Positions 15,925 through 24,704 of a stretch of DNA of 33,424 nt are shown here, in pieces (position 1 is the stretch's first letter; every line of letters begins with the position of its first letter). The DNA is from Nitrososphaerota archaeon (lineage in GTDB: Archaea; Thermoproteota; Nitrososphaeria; Nitrososphaerales; Nitrosopumilaceae), in assembly GCA_028867615.1 (NCBI GenBank), contig JAGWGC010000005.1, positions 1-33,424 of the forward strand. Direction: 5' to 3'. The notes under the pieces are model-generated. The model did not search any database. It worked only from the letters and a program-made list of their open reading frames with translations, and had not been told where the DNA came from. The translations under genes and the position numbers were made by a program.

Positions 15925-17486
15925 TTTCTTTTCCTAGTAAACAAGAAGACTCCGACAGAGACTCCGCCTGCAATTGGAACCATCACCTCTACCAGAACGA
16001 TTGCATTACTAGTATCTGGATTTTGATGGTTTTCAGTGTACGCCATTTTTTGCTGCGTGTTTGGAGAATATTCTGGATTTGAAATGCCGCTGTTCAGTGT
16101 TAGTAGAGGACCAAAATTTGCACCATCATCATTGCTTGCCTTGAGCCAGATCATGTTTCCATCAGAGGCGTCTCCTGCAATGTAGACATTATCTCCAGAT
16201 GAGACAATCTGAGAAAACCAAGAATCTGACCTTCCTGTCAAGTCTACTGGATCACCAAATGTGGCTCCGTTGTCAGTACTCCTGCTGAAAAATACCTGAA
16301 CATGGTCTCCATGTTTTGACGTCCAACTTGAATAAACATTGCCTGCTGAGCTTGATATTCCTGAAAAATATGAGGTTCCTATATCACCACTCAGATTCAA
16401 CGGTTGGGAAAATGTGTTGCCACCATCTGTGCTCTTTGCAAAAAATATTCCAGACACATATGCGGGAGTCAGGACACCCCCATAGTGTTCCTTTGCTATT
16501 ACGTTTTCATTGTTATACTGCCAGACGATGTAGACCGTCTTGTCACTTGTCATCATGTGCGGCCAGTCGTATTCTCCCTCCTTTTGGCCCAAGGCTATTG
16601 GTGTACTGAAGGTGTTCCCATCATCATTACTTTTTGAAAATAACAGGTCCGGTCCTTGTCCTCTTGTACCATCTACCCACACGACATAGATGTTATTGCC
16701 TGATGATATCGTTTGTAATCGTACTGGATTCCAAGATTTTGCAATATCAATTTCTGGTCCAAATGTTGACCCCATGTCGGTGCTTGTACGCAGAAATATT
16801 GCATACTGGCAATAATTGGGATTTTCACAATCGAGTTTTTTTTCACCTATTACTACAAGCTTGTCTCCAATCTCTTGTATTGATGTATCATATCCAAGAG
16901 GGTTTTCAAGTAGTGCAGATGGTAAGAGCTCTACTTTTTTGCCCCATGTAGTTCCATTGTCTTGGCTTGTTATCAGATAGACGTCTGACTGATACGGGGG
17001 CTTTTCGCCAAGCTCGTCAATCACTGCAAAGAGATGTTTTCCGTCGGACAGTAATTGTGTAATAACAGAACTTGAATCAGGACTATTATCAAGGATTACT
17101 TGACTGCCAAACATGTTGCCTCTGTCATTACTTTTTGCAAATACAACATGGGACGGTGGCCATCCCGTAAAACCGGTTTCCCATGCGAGAAAGACGTTAT
17201 CTCCAAATGTGGTTACAATCGGTTCGACTGCGGAGCCAAGGTCGATTGAATTGCCAAAACTTTTTCCTGCGTCAGAACTCTTGACGAAATAACTATGGAA
17301 ATGTGCCCCGTTGTCACTATTTTGTTGATATAACACATAGACATTATTGCCAGATGACACCATCTGAGAGAATTGGAATGGGGCGACCCTTATTGGACCT
17401 CCAAGATCCTGTCCTAGCACTGGAGATAGCATCCCAACATATGAAATACTGAAAATGATTATCATGACTTTGACAAGAGCTTTCAT
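15921..17486 (-). CDS. Asp-box (sialidase-like) beta-propeller surface protein
   Basis: 521 aa, ATG start, signal peptide ending PVLGQ. At least eight Asp-box/BNR motifs are visible: SSDAGKSFG, SNDRGNMFG, SQDNGTTWG, STDMGSTFG, SNDDGNTFS, STDGGNTFS, STDNGATFG, SNDDGANFG, with NNVYVLY/NVYIVW strands between them. This gives a six- to eight-bladed propeller. A C-terminal membrane span with a basic end (VMVPIAGGVSVGVFLFTRKRK) anchors it outside the cell. The sialidase catalytic Arg triad and Tyr were not identified, so glycosidase activity is not claimed; a glycan-binding or structural role is as likely. The stop overlaps the next ATG by 4 nt. Confidence 0.8.
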   Translation of the reverse strand: MKALVKVMIIIFSISYVGMLSPVLGQDLGGPIRVAPFQFSQMVSSGNNVYVLYQQNSDNGAHFHSYFVKSSDAGKSFGNSIDLGSAVEPIVTTFGDNVFLAWETGFTGWPPSHVVFAKSNDRGNMFGSQVILDNSPDSSSVITQLLSDGKHLFAVIDELGEKPPYQSDVYLITSQDNGTTWGKKVELLPSALLENPLGYDTSIQEIGDKLVVIGEKKLDCENPNYCQYAIFLRTSTDMGSTFGPEIDIAKSWNPVRLQTISSGNNIYVVWVDGTRGQGPDLLFSKSNDDGNTFSTPIALGQKEGEYDWPHMMTSDKTVYIVWQYNNENVIAKEHYGGVLTPAYVSGIFFAKSTDGGNTFSQPLNLSGDIGTSYFSGISSSAGNVYSSWTSKHGDHVQVFFSRSTDNGATFGDPVDLTGRSDSWFSQIVSSGDNVYIAGDASDGNMIWLKASNDDGANFGPLLTLNSGISNPEYSPNTQQKMAYTENHQNPDTSNAIVLVEVMVPIAGGVSVGVFLFTRKRK

Positions 17487-17489
17487 TTT

Positions 17490-19928
17490 CTAATGCCTGA
17501 TGTTTTCAATTGTAATCGCTTCAGGTTGGATAAAGTGCTGTCCGCCAATGTCTTCGTCTATTGCAATGTAATAAGTACCAGATGAAGGTGCATTGTGTGT
17601 GTTTACTGTTATTATGAAATAATATGGCTGTGTGGCATTCAAGGTAAACGAGGAATCCGGAATGTTGACTGAAAGCCACAGTGGTGGAAATATAGTATCA
17701 TTTCCATTCAAAAAGCCTTTTACTGAAAGTTTTACAGGCAATGTACCATTGGAACCATCCAAGGGATCATACACCACTCCGGATTCTGCAAAGTTTGTGC
17801 CATCACTGTTTGTAGTAATTGTTCCAAGACTTATCGGAGAGGGAGAATGTAATACCGAGATAAGATTAGATGGCCTTACAGAAACAATCGCTGTTTGAGT
17901 TTCGTTGTATGATGTTGCTTGTATTGTCAACGGTTCGTCTGCTAGAGGATTTGACATGGCAGGTATCTCATATCCTGCGAGAATCATTTTTGTTATGGTA
18001 CCATTTGGCTTGGCAACTAGATGATCAGGCAAGAACTTGACCCATGCCCCCTTTTCCAATCCTAATGCGTCTAGCTTTACTTCTTGTGGGGCATTAGAAT
18101 AAACCGTTATCGGTACTTCTTCGTAAATTGGACCAGTACCACAAGATTGTCCACTTGGTTTCATATCTACACAAAAAGTACGCATTTCATAGTGTGTAGT
18201 GCCTACATGAATTGAGATTTGTCCAGAATATGGCTTTACATGTACGTGAATTTTAGCAAGAATTGTATTGTCAAGTGGTGTAATCCAGCCAGTACTGGAA
18301 TCTTCGGTTCTCCCATTGCCATTTACTGTCAAAACATAATCTCCGGAGATGGTATGAGGTCCTGCATGAATCGTTATGACTTTGTTTCCAGGTGGAATTC
18401 CGTTAATTATTTCAGTTGGAAAGACAGGCGATATTCTTGCATCAATGTTTGAGGATGAATTGATTGAGAGTTGTAAATCTGAACTGGTATAGTTTGTTTC
18501 AAAATTTAGATCATATGGCAACTGTACAGTTTGGCCAACTTCAACTTCTGTATACAATTCAGTCCCATTTGTGGATGTAATTGACACATGAGTGTCATTT
18601 GATGTTTGCATGCTTTGCAAGTTGAACTGAGGGATGTCACTTGTGGCAAGACCAAGCACATATTCTAGCGGCACCTCAAAAAATTGTACATTGTTTGTTC
18701 CACCATTCTGAGAATAACCAAGTGCTACATATCTGGAATCTCCAGAGATTGCAATGTGACCCCAACTGCCAATAGGATGTCTTGACAATATGTTACCATG
18801 ATTATCAAAATATGTCAAGTATACTCCATCTCCTGCACCTGAAATAGCTGCAAGAAATGAGCCATTAGAGGACACGGCTACCTGTGATGGCATCTTGTCA
18901 TTCCAGATCATGTCTCCTGTGGAATTGAAGAGCATGGTTGCCCAGTTTGTACCGATAGCTATGTGATTATTTTCAGAAATGGAAAGAGACAGGACTGGGC
19001 TGCCAACTTGATCTTCTTTGATCAAATTCCCTTTGTTGTCTATCAAGTAAATTTTTCCATCCCATCCGCTTGCTGCATCATTTGCCACTATGTATTTGCC
19101 ATCTGGAGAAAGTCTTGCCTGACTATATCCGTAATCTGTATTAAATGTCCAGAGTAGATTTCCCTTGATGTCAAAGGAGCGTATTGTGTTTCCAGATGAT
19201 GCAATTATGTTGGAGCCATTTGATGATAGAGAGATGAAATTTATGTCTGAACTTGAGGTATAATTCCAGAGATTTTTTCCTTGGTTGTCAAAGCAGACAA
19301 GATTTGTGCCAGATGCAGCTGCAACATGTGAGCCGTCTGATGATAATGCTGAAACCAAGATTTTTCCATAGTCATTTGGTGCATAATTCCACAACATGTT
19401 ACCGTTTTTGTCAAGAAGATACATTGCCCCGTTTTCATATATTCCTGCAGGGCCAGGTGCAATCTGGTATCCGGATGCTAGAACGTATTGACCGTCATCT
19501 GAAGCTGAAACAGCTGCAATTTTTCTTGTAGAGTCGTATTTCCATATTAGATTCCCAGTTTTGTCAAAAAAATATACCGAGCCTTGATGCTCATTGTCGT
19601 CTGCATGCCCCTCCTGTAGTCTAGTACCTGCAACAACATAGGATCCATTATGCGATGTTGTAATAGACAAAATTTGTCCGTCTACATCATAATTCCATAC
19701 AATGTGTTGTGCAGATTGTCTAAATTGTTGTTCTTCGTTTTGGATTTGTTCTGTTTTGTTTACCGTTATGGGCGCAGAAAAATTCTGGGTTGGATAATTG
19801 TCAATAGGTGGATGAATTGTAGATACGTGTGATTGATCTTGTGGCGGAGCAAACATGATAAATAATCCAATTATTGTTAAAATGCTAATTCCAATTCCTG
19901 TAATTATGGAATAATGTAGAGTTTTCAA
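17490..19928 (-). CDS. Large secreted beta-propeller (PQQ/WD-like) protein
   Basis: 812 aa from the TTG of LKTLHYSIITGIGI. The frame stays open to an ATG at 19952, but that lies beside the TATA box, while the TTG gives the standard 30-nt spacing. An N-terminal membrane segment (~5-28) precedes a seven-or-more-bladed propeller with repeats of D-K/N-x-G-N-L-I/L-W (DKTGNLIWKYD, DKNGNMLWNYA, DNQGKNLWNYT, DIKGNLLWTFN, DNKGNLI, NSTGDMIWND, DNHGNIL). After about residue 430 come several Ig-like domains, with two Cys pairs (FCVDMKPSGQSCGTG). It is the first gene of the operon with the Asp-box protein and the PEFG protein. A role in surface display or substrate binding is likely, but the exact function is unknown. 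Confidence 0.75.
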   Translation of the reverse strand: MKTLHYSIITGIGISILTIIGLFIMFAPPQDQSHVSTIHPPIDNYPTQNFSAPITVNKTEQIQNEEQQFRQSAQHIVWNYDVDGQILSITTSHNGSYVVAGTRLQEGHADDNEHQGSVYFFDKTGNLIWKYDSTRKIAAVSASDDGQYVLASGYQIAPGPAGIYENGAMYLLDKNGNMLWNYAPNDYGKILVSALSSDGSHVAAASGTNLVCFDNQGKNLWNYTSSSDINFISLSSNGSNIIASSGNTIRSFDIKGNLLWTFNTDYGYSQARLSPDGKYIVANDAASGWDGKIYLIDNKGNLIKEDQVGSPVLSLSISENNHIAIGTNWATMLFNSTGDMIWNDKMPSQVAVSSNGSFLAAISGAGDGVYLTYFDNHGNILSRHPIGSWGHIAISGDSRYVALGYSQNGGTNNVQFFEVPLEYVLGLATSDIPQFNLQSMQTSNDTHVSITSTNGTELYTEVEVGQTVQLPYDLNFETNYTSSDLQLSINSSSNIDARISPVFPTEIINGIPPGNKVITIHAGPHTISGDYVLTVNGNGRTEDSSTGWITPLDNTILAKIHVHVKPYSGQISIHVGTTHYEMRTFCVDMKPSGQSCGTGPIYEEVPITVYSNAPQEVKLDALGLEKGAWVKFLPDHLVAKPNGTITKMILAGYEIPAMSNPLADEPLTIQATSYNETQTAIVSVRPSNLISVLHSPSPISLGTITTNSDGTNFAESGVVYDPLDGSNGTLPVKLSVKGFLNGNDTIFPPLWLSVNIPDSSFTLNATQPYYFIITVNTHNAPSSGTYYIAIDEDIGGQHFIQPEAITIENIRH

Positions 19929-19953
19929 TTTATACACGTACTGGACATGCATA

Positions 19954-19973
19954 GTTTAAAAAATTGGTGTAGA
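19954..19973 (-). promoter_or_regulatory. Promoter of the 19928-14842 operon
   Basis: On the minus strand, CTACACCA (19965-19972) followed by ATTTTTTAAAC. The start codon lies 44 nt from the box. It is the same promoter type as in the 1-11 kb cluster, which ties the two surface-protein groups together. Confidence 0.7.
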
Positions 19974-20207
19974 TTTGTTCTATTTGTTATTAGTCAATAC
20001 CTTTGATAGGTATTGTAATTTCAGTTTGAAACCCATTCAAGATTCCATTTAGAGGAATTGTTTAGTTGGTCTAAGTCCCTCATTTTCGAGTTCAATTTCG
20101 GTAAGACAGACTATTACAAGAATGATTTGTGGACTCGTGAATTGTTCAGTTAGTTTAGTTCTCTTAATTTCAGTGTCCAAAATATCACACCGTGAGTTAA
20201 GAATTTC

Positions 20208-20768
20208 TCATTTCCAGTTAGCTATTCCTGCTACAGACGATTTTGAATTATTAAATGGGTTCAACCAGTTCTTGATATCTCTTAGATGGAATGTGATGGC
20301 CTCAATAAATGGAATCCACAGAGCCCCAAAAATTATACCAAAAAAGATGAGCTGACTGGCAGAATCAGGTATTTTTGCGCCAAAATACTGCAAAGCCGAA
20401 TGTGTCACTTCTATATTGAAAAAAGCAGCCTCAGATTCCATAGTCGCTACGAAGGTGGCACAGAGTAATCCTACAAGTATCCATTTCTTTTTTGGAGAGA
20501 TACTTTTTACAACCGTCTTTTTTGCCAATTTAGAAAATAGAAGGTACGATGGAATTATCATCAATGGAAGCCCCAAAAGATAAAGTGGTATGATACCACT
20601 GGAGTTGTTAATAAAAATCTCAAATATATTAAAATTAAAAATTAAACTTGCAATAATTCCCATATGTGAAAAGATTCTGTATGGATTACCAGTATAAAAT
20701 GATACAGACCCTGATAGTGCCTTTAACCTATGGCTTTTCTTTGTATATGGAAGTGTTCCAATCATCAT
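20208..20768 (-). CDS. Multi-TM membrane protein
   Basis: 186 aa, ATG overlapping the GIY-YIG stop by 4 nt. Four membrane segments are visible, about residues 33-52, 58-78, 95-112 and 138-156. The cytosolic parts are basic (KKSHRLK, SPKKKW). The C-terminal stretch SQLIFFGIIFGALWIPFIEAITFHLRDI looks like an amphipathic helix followed by a span. I recognise no family. It is the third gene of the operon with a GIY-YIG nuclease, which could suggest membrane placement of that nuclease, but this is only inferred from context. Confidence 0.6.
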   Translation of the reverse strand: MMIGTLPYTKKSHRLKALSGSVSFYTGNPYRIFSHMGIIASLIFNFNIFEIFINNSSGIIPLYLLGLPLMIIPSYLLFSKLAKKTVVKSISPKKKWILVGLLCATFVATMESEAAFFNIEVTHSALQYFGAKIPDSASQLIFFGIIFGALWIPFIEAITFHLRDIKNWLNPFNNSKSSVAGIANWK

Positions 20769-21067
20769 CCAAGCCTCATGTTATAGGATGGACAATAACC
20801 ATGTGATCTCTTGTGCGCTCTAATTTCAGACCTTTCCCGCTGTTCTGCTCTTTCTTTACTTCCTGCAACTTCTGCACGATAGTATGATGCTTTAGGTATT
20901 GGATGGTTATTATTTAGAAAATGGGAATTGAGCCTAGAACTGATTCTTCCCTGGCCAATGTAAATTATTTTGCCATCACGGTCTGCCAATTCATAAATTC
21001 CATATGCATCAGTTTCCATTAGAACATTATCTTTTTTAAATGAGGACCATTTTTTGAAAAGTGGCAT
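20765..21067 (-). CDS. GIY-YIG nuclease-fold protein
   Basis: 100 aa. The GIY-YIG core is clear: YGIYELAD at 22-29, IIYIGQG at 34-40, Arg41 and Arg45 (RISSRLNSHF), and a later helix with Glu72/Glu75 (GSKERAEQRERSEIRAH) that may carry the metal-binding Glu. This is a stand-alone minimal domain, as in UvrC N-termini, homing enzymes and some stand-alone nucleases. A single metal-dependent DNA cut is the usual activity; the substrate is unknown. It lies 3 nt after the upstream gene and overlaps the downstream membrane-protein gene by 4 nt. Confidence 0.8.
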   Translation of the reverse strand: MPLFKKWSSFKKDNVLMETDAYGIYELADRDGKIIYIGQGRISSRLNSHFLNNNHPIPKASYYRAEVAGSKERAEQRERSEIRAHKRSHGYCPSYNMRLG

Positions 21068-21070
21068 TAC

Positions 21071-21331
21071 TTAACTCACTGAATATTTTTTCCATGGAAT
21101 GCACTGCAATGGAATTTTTGCAAGAAAATGAACAATATCATGACGTCCATAATACTTAGGTACACCACGATGGTCTTGCGCCATTAATACTATTGGCAAG
21201 CCTGAAAAAACAGGAGTGAATGCAACTATTGCTTTATCAGATTCAAGTGAAGAATCAATTACATATTTTTTCACCAGTACAATTGTAAAAGTAATACCTT
21301 GTTCGCGAACCACTGCAGCTGTAATCATCAA
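21071..21331 (-). CDS. Small conserved-looking hypothetical protein
   Basis: 86 aa if the TTG at 21331 is used, 85 aa from the adjacent ATG. It has no membrane segment and reads as a compact alpha/beta protein: GITFTIVLVKKYVID, AIVAFTPVFSGLPIVLMAQDHRG, then VPKYYGRHDIVHFLAKIPLQCIPWKKY. The end motif YYGR-DIV-FL-IP--IPWKKY looks like a conserved feature; I believe I have seen it in thaumarchaeal proteins but cannot name a family. It is the first gene of the GIY-YIG operon, divergent from the 21466 gene. Confidence 0.6.
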   Translation of the reverse strand: MMITAAVVREQGITFTIVLVKKYVIDSSLESDKAIVAFTPVFSGLPIVLMAQDHRGVPKYYGRHDIVHFLAKIPLQCIPWKKYSVS

Positions 21332-21381
21332 TTCAAATCATCCCCATTTTGAACTAGTTTCATATTTGGCAATAGGCATAG

Positions 21382-21443
21382 TAGTATATAAATAGCTGGT
21401 TAAAAGAGTGTTTAACTTTAATTAATTAAAGTAAAGTTTAAAG
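21382..21443. promoter_or_regulatory. Divergent promoters with an 18-bp palindrome
   Basis: A TATA-like stretch for the minus-strand operon (TTTATATACTA, about 21382-21393) and one for the plus gene (GTTTAAAG, 21436-21443) flank a perfect palindrome, ACTTTAATTAATTAAAGT, at 21415-21432. It is a plausible shared operator for the ribbon-helix-helix-like product of the 21466 gene. Confidence 0.5.
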
Positions 21444-21465
21444 ATCGCAAGATCGTGTCGGAGTC

Positions 21466-21813
21466 ATGCCTCAAGATGGTCAAAAGACAGTTACGATGTC
21501 AGGCATAATACTCAAAGAACTTTTGAAAGAATACAGAATAGAAGTAAAGAAAAGGCCATCACTTTCTTTTGCTGGATTCATATCAGAGTATGCTATCATG
21601 GAATTAGAACGAAGAAAAATAGTCAAACAGGCTGCACCCCTTTCTTTGATAACCGTACACGATAACATAATAGTGCTTAAAGATGCTAGAGAAAAGATAT
21701 TCGTAGAGGTACAAATCAAAGACAAAAAATGGTTTTGCCTTTCAGATAAATCAGATGATTGTATTCATGTAGGATTTGCAATGGCATTACCAGAAACTAA
21801 AGATATTCGCTGA
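21466..21813 (+). CDS. Ribbon-helix-helix-like small protein with C-C-H motif
   Basis: 115 aa, ATG about 25 nt after the TATA. The N-terminal half (KTVTMSGIILKELLKEYRIEVKKRPSLSFAGFISEYAIMELERRK) fits a ribbon-helix-helix fold with one beta strand and two helices, which would bind DNA as a dimer. The C-terminal half ends in KWFCLSDKSDDCIHVGFAMALPE with Cys91, Cys99 and His101, a conserved-looking motif that may bind zinc. It is likely a transcription regulator, perhaps acting on the adjacent palindrome; that link is inferred. A TTG-started gene follows after 5 nt. Confidence 0.65.
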   Translation: MPQDGQKTVTMSGIILKELLKEYRIEVKKRPSLSFAGFISEYAIMELERRKIVKQAAPLSLITVHDNIIVLKDAREKIFVEVQIKDKKWFCLSDKSDDCIHVGFAMALPETKDIR

Positions 21814-21818
21814 TCAGT

Positions 21819-22958
21819 TTGTACAGTAAACCAAATAGCGCCAGTCAATTACATGACATGATAACACAATCATTACAAATATCTGAATCAATTACAATTG
21901 ATTTGAGCCCAATTGCAGAGGTGTATGATTTGGGCAATGAGATCTTATTTGATACAATAAAATCTGAACTTCAGACACTCAAGGTAGTAATGGATTTAGT
22001 AAATAAAGGAAATTTTAAGGAATGTTTCATAATATTACGTGCCATCTTTGAGCTTATGCTATACTTTTGGTTAATGTTAGAGGGGGAGAAATACAAATTA
22101 CAGCACACATATACAATCCAGCCAGATCCAGAACAGGATATCAAGACTGCACGAGATGAAACATATGCAAAATGGCTTCAAAGTTGGAAGGAAAAAAAAG
22201 ATGGCTATGAAGCAATTACTCATATTCAAGCTATTGATACTGACAAAATTCGTGTACAATATGAATACGAAGGATTGTACGAAGAAAAAGATAAACAAAA
22301 AACCGGAAAGATTGTTCCATTTTATGTATTTGTACTTACAGATCATTATAGCCAATCGTTGAGATTCAATGCTGAGCTTCCATCGATTAAAGCAGGAGAT
22401 ATGTTTCCAGACATAACTGAGAACATGATAAAGGATCAAAAACAGTTGTATCACAATTACATATACTTTGAAGCAATATTGAAAAATTTATTATTGAATG
22501 AATTAATTACAAAAGCGCAGAGAGATTATATCATAATACATTATAATTTCCTTAGCAGATATGTACATCCATCCATTCATGCAATTACTCAATTTACTAC
22601 AAACGCAAAATTTTACAAAAGACATGATCAGTATCCAGATGACATAGTCAAAGAACAAGTATTGCTTTATGTTGCACGAATAATATGCAAGTTGATTTCC
22701 ATCACACTGAAAAGATTTGAAAAAGAATGTAACCCTATAGGAGTTGAAAAATTTAAAACATTGGTTTCACAATTAGATTTTGCTAGTAGTTACTTTTGGT
22801 TCTTTGATAATGAACCCCTTCCATTTGACAAATCAGTTTCTGAGATAAAGAAAAACTCTGTTGAATCCATTACAAAGAAAGAGTCAGAAGATCTGATCAT
22901 ATATTATGAAGATCCTATTGAAAGATTATACAATTTAAAAACGACTGCTAATCGATAG
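21819..22958 (+). CDS. HEPN-like helical protein (DUF5677-type)
   Basis: 379 aa with a TTG start 5 nt after the regulator gene; an ATG 39 nt later (MITQSLQIS) is an alternative. It is all-helical with features of large HEPN relatives (DUF5677/Cthe_2314 type): KECFIILRAIFELMLYFWLML with Arg74, and IIIHYNFLSRYVHPSIHAITQF with His250 in the R-Y-V-H-P context. These could form an RNase-type R..H pair, but they lie far apart in sequence. A charged insert (100-165) separates the parts. Pairing with a small DNA-binding protein recalls toxin-antitoxin or abortive-infection modules; this is inferred from context. Confidence 0.55.
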   Translation: MYSKPNSASQLHDMITQSLQISESITIDLSPIAEVYDLGNEILFDTIKSELQTLKVVMDLVNKGNFKECFIILRAIFELMLYFWLMLEGEKYKLQHTYTIQPDPEQDIKTARDETYAKWLQSWKEKKDGYEAITHIQAIDTDKIRVQYEYEGLYEEKDKQKTGKIVPFYVFVLTDHYSQSLRFNAELPSIKAGDMFPDITENMIKDQKQLYHNYIYFEAILKNLLLNELITKAQRDYIIIHYNFLSRYVHPSIHAITQFTTNAKFYKRHDQYPDDIVKEQVLLYVARIICKLISITLKRFEKECNPIGVEKFKTLVSQLDFASSYFWFFDNEPLPFDKSVSEIKKNSVESITKKESEDLIIYYEDPIERLYNLKTTANR

Positions 22959-23021
22959 GTTATTTTTCTTTATATTGATCCTATTGACCTGAACTCTACA
23001 ATTTACTATTTGACTGAAATG

Positions 23022-23255
23022 TCAATACTCAAACTTATGTGATATAGTATGCATTTTTCTAAATAATTCATCCGATTTTTTCTTCAATTTAGGATCCATG
23101 GTCTTATTGGCTTCATCTTCAGCCTTTTCAAGCAGTTTTTGTGCTTGTTTTATCTTCCTTACAGCTTCAGGATCCCTTGTCTTTTCTGCTTTTAGTCGTG
23201 CCTTTACATATTCTCGTTGAGTATTTGCAATTTCATCCATTAAATCAGTATTCAT
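23022..23255 (-). CDS. Small charged coiled-coil protein
   Basis: 77 aa, ATG start (MNTDLMDEIANTQREY). Almost the whole chain is predicted helical and highly charged with heptad-like spacing (KARLKAEKTRDPEAVRKIKQAQKLLEKAEDEANK, then LKKKSDELFRKM). There are no Cys, no membrane segment and no known motif. It stands alone, convergent with the HEPN-like gene. The function is unknown. Confidence 0.55.
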   Translation of the reverse strand: MNTDLMDEIANTQREYVKARLKAEKTRDPEAVRKIKQAQKLLEKAEDEANKTMDPKLKKKSDELFRKMHTISHKFEY

Positions 23256-23409
23256 TAATTTAGTTTGAAAAATACAGTATAACCAAACCCATATTCAGAA
23301 AAGTAGACTATTTTGATCGTAATTGTATTAATTACATTAAGTGGTTGACTCTGGTACGTTCCACTAAAATACTGTTCTTATAAAATATCCATCATAGTTA
23401 GATACATCA

Positions 23410-23487
23410 ATGTCGTCCTTAAAACAAGAAAAACAAGAGAGAACAAATCATGGTGTTTCTGGTTTTGTTAATGTCATATACCGATAA
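23410..23487 (+). CDS. Possible 25-aa mini-ORF
   Basis: ATG 20-25 nt after a TATA-like CTTATAAAATAT (23377-23388). The product starts MSSLKQEKQERTNHG and ends in VNVIYR. It could be a tiny leaderless gene, a truncated gene start, or chance. Only the promoter spacing supports it. Confidence 0.2.
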   Translation: MSSLKQEKQERTNHGVSGFVNVIYR

Positions 23488-23573
23488 AATTTTAGGAGTT
23501 AACCAGTTTCAGCCAAATCTCTCAATTTTCTTTTAAAATGCTCTATTTTTTCATGCGAATTCATGTCTGTATC

Positions 23574-23615
23574 TGTTAATCTGTTAATATGATTAACAGT
23601 TAATGGAATTAACAG
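23574..23615 (+). repeat. 42-bp operator-like repeat, copy 1
   Basis: Two CTGTTAAT half-sites followed, after ATG, by two ATTAACAG half-sites (8-bp arms, the first CTGTTAAT at 23573). It ends exactly next to the stop codon of the minus-strand ATPase. It is identical over 42 bp to 24822-24863. Confidence 0.9.
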
Positions 23616-24704
23616 TTACTTTTGGTCCTCTTCCATTATTGCATGCTTTACATGTCGTACAGAAATCGTTTCTGCATCGTCACTTCTTGCTTTTTCTATG
23701 GAGTTACGACAAACCGGCATTAATTGTCGTAAAGACTCTTTTTCATAAAAAGAATAAAGATGGTCCATACAACTTTCATCCCATACATCATTTAATTTAA
23801 CTTGACCGCAAGCAGCCTTTGTTCTCTTTTCGATTATCATAGTCATTGCTTTTTGTGTAGTTATTGAAGGGATTTCCAAAGTCTTGGTAAAATATGGTTC
23901 CAGAATAGAACTTTTGAAAGATGCAGTATTGTATTGATTATTGAGGACAAATACGTAAGAACATTTTGTTTTTTCTAATTTGGAAATGGCATCCAGGAAA
24001 AATGTCTTTGCTTCATCACTAGAAATTTCAGTGGTTCCAGGTTTTCTTATTTTGTCAGTTTCATCCAACATGACCACAACATGTGTTATTCCAGCATTTT
24101 TTTGAAGTGATTCTACTAATTGATTTGTAAATACAATAAGTTCTTCCAAAGTGGTATCCTCTGTTATTTCTACTCCAGACTGTGATTCTAGTTCAGTACT
24201 AGCATCAATACTCATACCCAAAACCATGGGGATGACATTAAACCATGTCTTTAGTCCAGTCTTTGCGGTCTGTCTTTCTTCACTAGTATAGACATACTCT
24301 TTTGCAAGCATTTTTCTGGCCTGATTTTTTTCAGTTTCTCCTAGCTTGATAAATTGTGAAGACATTCTATGGATTTGTCTAATTATGTGTCTTAGTAGAT
24401 CTCTTGGCCCTGTTATGTCATCATAAAATTCATTAATTTTTATACAAAAAGTCTTACTTCCGGCAGAAGATAGTTCTGAGAGTAGATAATTTAGAACCGA
24501 ACTTTTACCAGATCCACTTTTCCCTAGTAGACCATAAAATTTTCCTATGGCCTGTTTCTTGAATTCAGTTAACAAAATCGTCTCAATTTGAGAATGATTC
24601 ATCAATTGATCAAAAGGCACATAAAAATATTGGATATCTTCAAGCGGAATGCCCGTCTTACCTGAAAAGGGATCAAAATGATATAATTTCTCAACATTGT
24701 TCAT
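23616..24704 (-). CDS. AAA+ ATPase (ORC/STAND-like), first of pair
   Basis: 362 aa, ATG start. Residues 57-69 hold Walker A (YGLLGKSGSGKSS, Lys67), residues 209-217 Walker B (VVVMLDETD, Asp214-Glu215), and a sensor-like FVLNNQ lies near 257. The fold resembles the Orc1/Cdc6 and STAND group rather than hexameric proteases. Residues 120-200 form a long insert with helical parts. The C-terminal ~80 residues are helical (VWDESCMDHLYSFYEKES, VRHVKHAIMEE), a possible lid without an obvious winged helix. The LDETDK box is like LDDSDK in the neighbour at 24851, so they are likely relatives. It is divergent from that gene, with 146 bp between them. It may be a sensor or switch in a defence system; this is unproven. 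Confidence 0.75.
   Translation of the reverse strand: MNNVEKLYHFDPFSGKTGIPLEDIQYFYVPFDQLMNHSQIETILLTEFKKQAIGKFYGLLGKSGSGKSSVLNYLLSELSSAGSKTFCIKINEFYDDITGPRDLLRHIIRQIHRMSSQFIKLGETEKNQARKMLAKEYVYTSEERQTAKTGLKTWFNVIPMVLGMSIDASTELESQSGVEITEDTTLEELIVFTNQLVESLQKNAGITHVVVMLDETDKIRKPGTTEISSDEAKTFFLDAISKLEKTKCSYVFVLNNQYNTASFKSSILEPYFTKTLEIPSITTQKAMTMIIEKRTKAACGQVKLNDVWDESCMDHLYSFYEKESLRQLMPVCRNSIEKARSDDAETISVRHVKHAIMEEDQK

Larger units (their letters stand above)
23256..23615. other. Intergenic region with mini-ORF and 42-bp repeat
   Basis: About 360 bp with no gene over 60 codons. It contains a possible 25-codon leaderless ORF (23410-23487) and, at its end, copy 1 of the 42-bp repeat of the AAA+ pair. 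Confidence 0.5.

Noticed and set aside
15921-17486. True sialidase or photosystem stability factor
   Set aside because: Many Asp-boxes are seen, but no catalytic Arg triad was identified, so only the fold is called.
19974-20207. Possible tRNA or structured RNA near the AATACCTTTGATAGGTATT hairpin
   Set aside because: No cloverleaf, no T-arm consensus and no acceptor pairing could be found.
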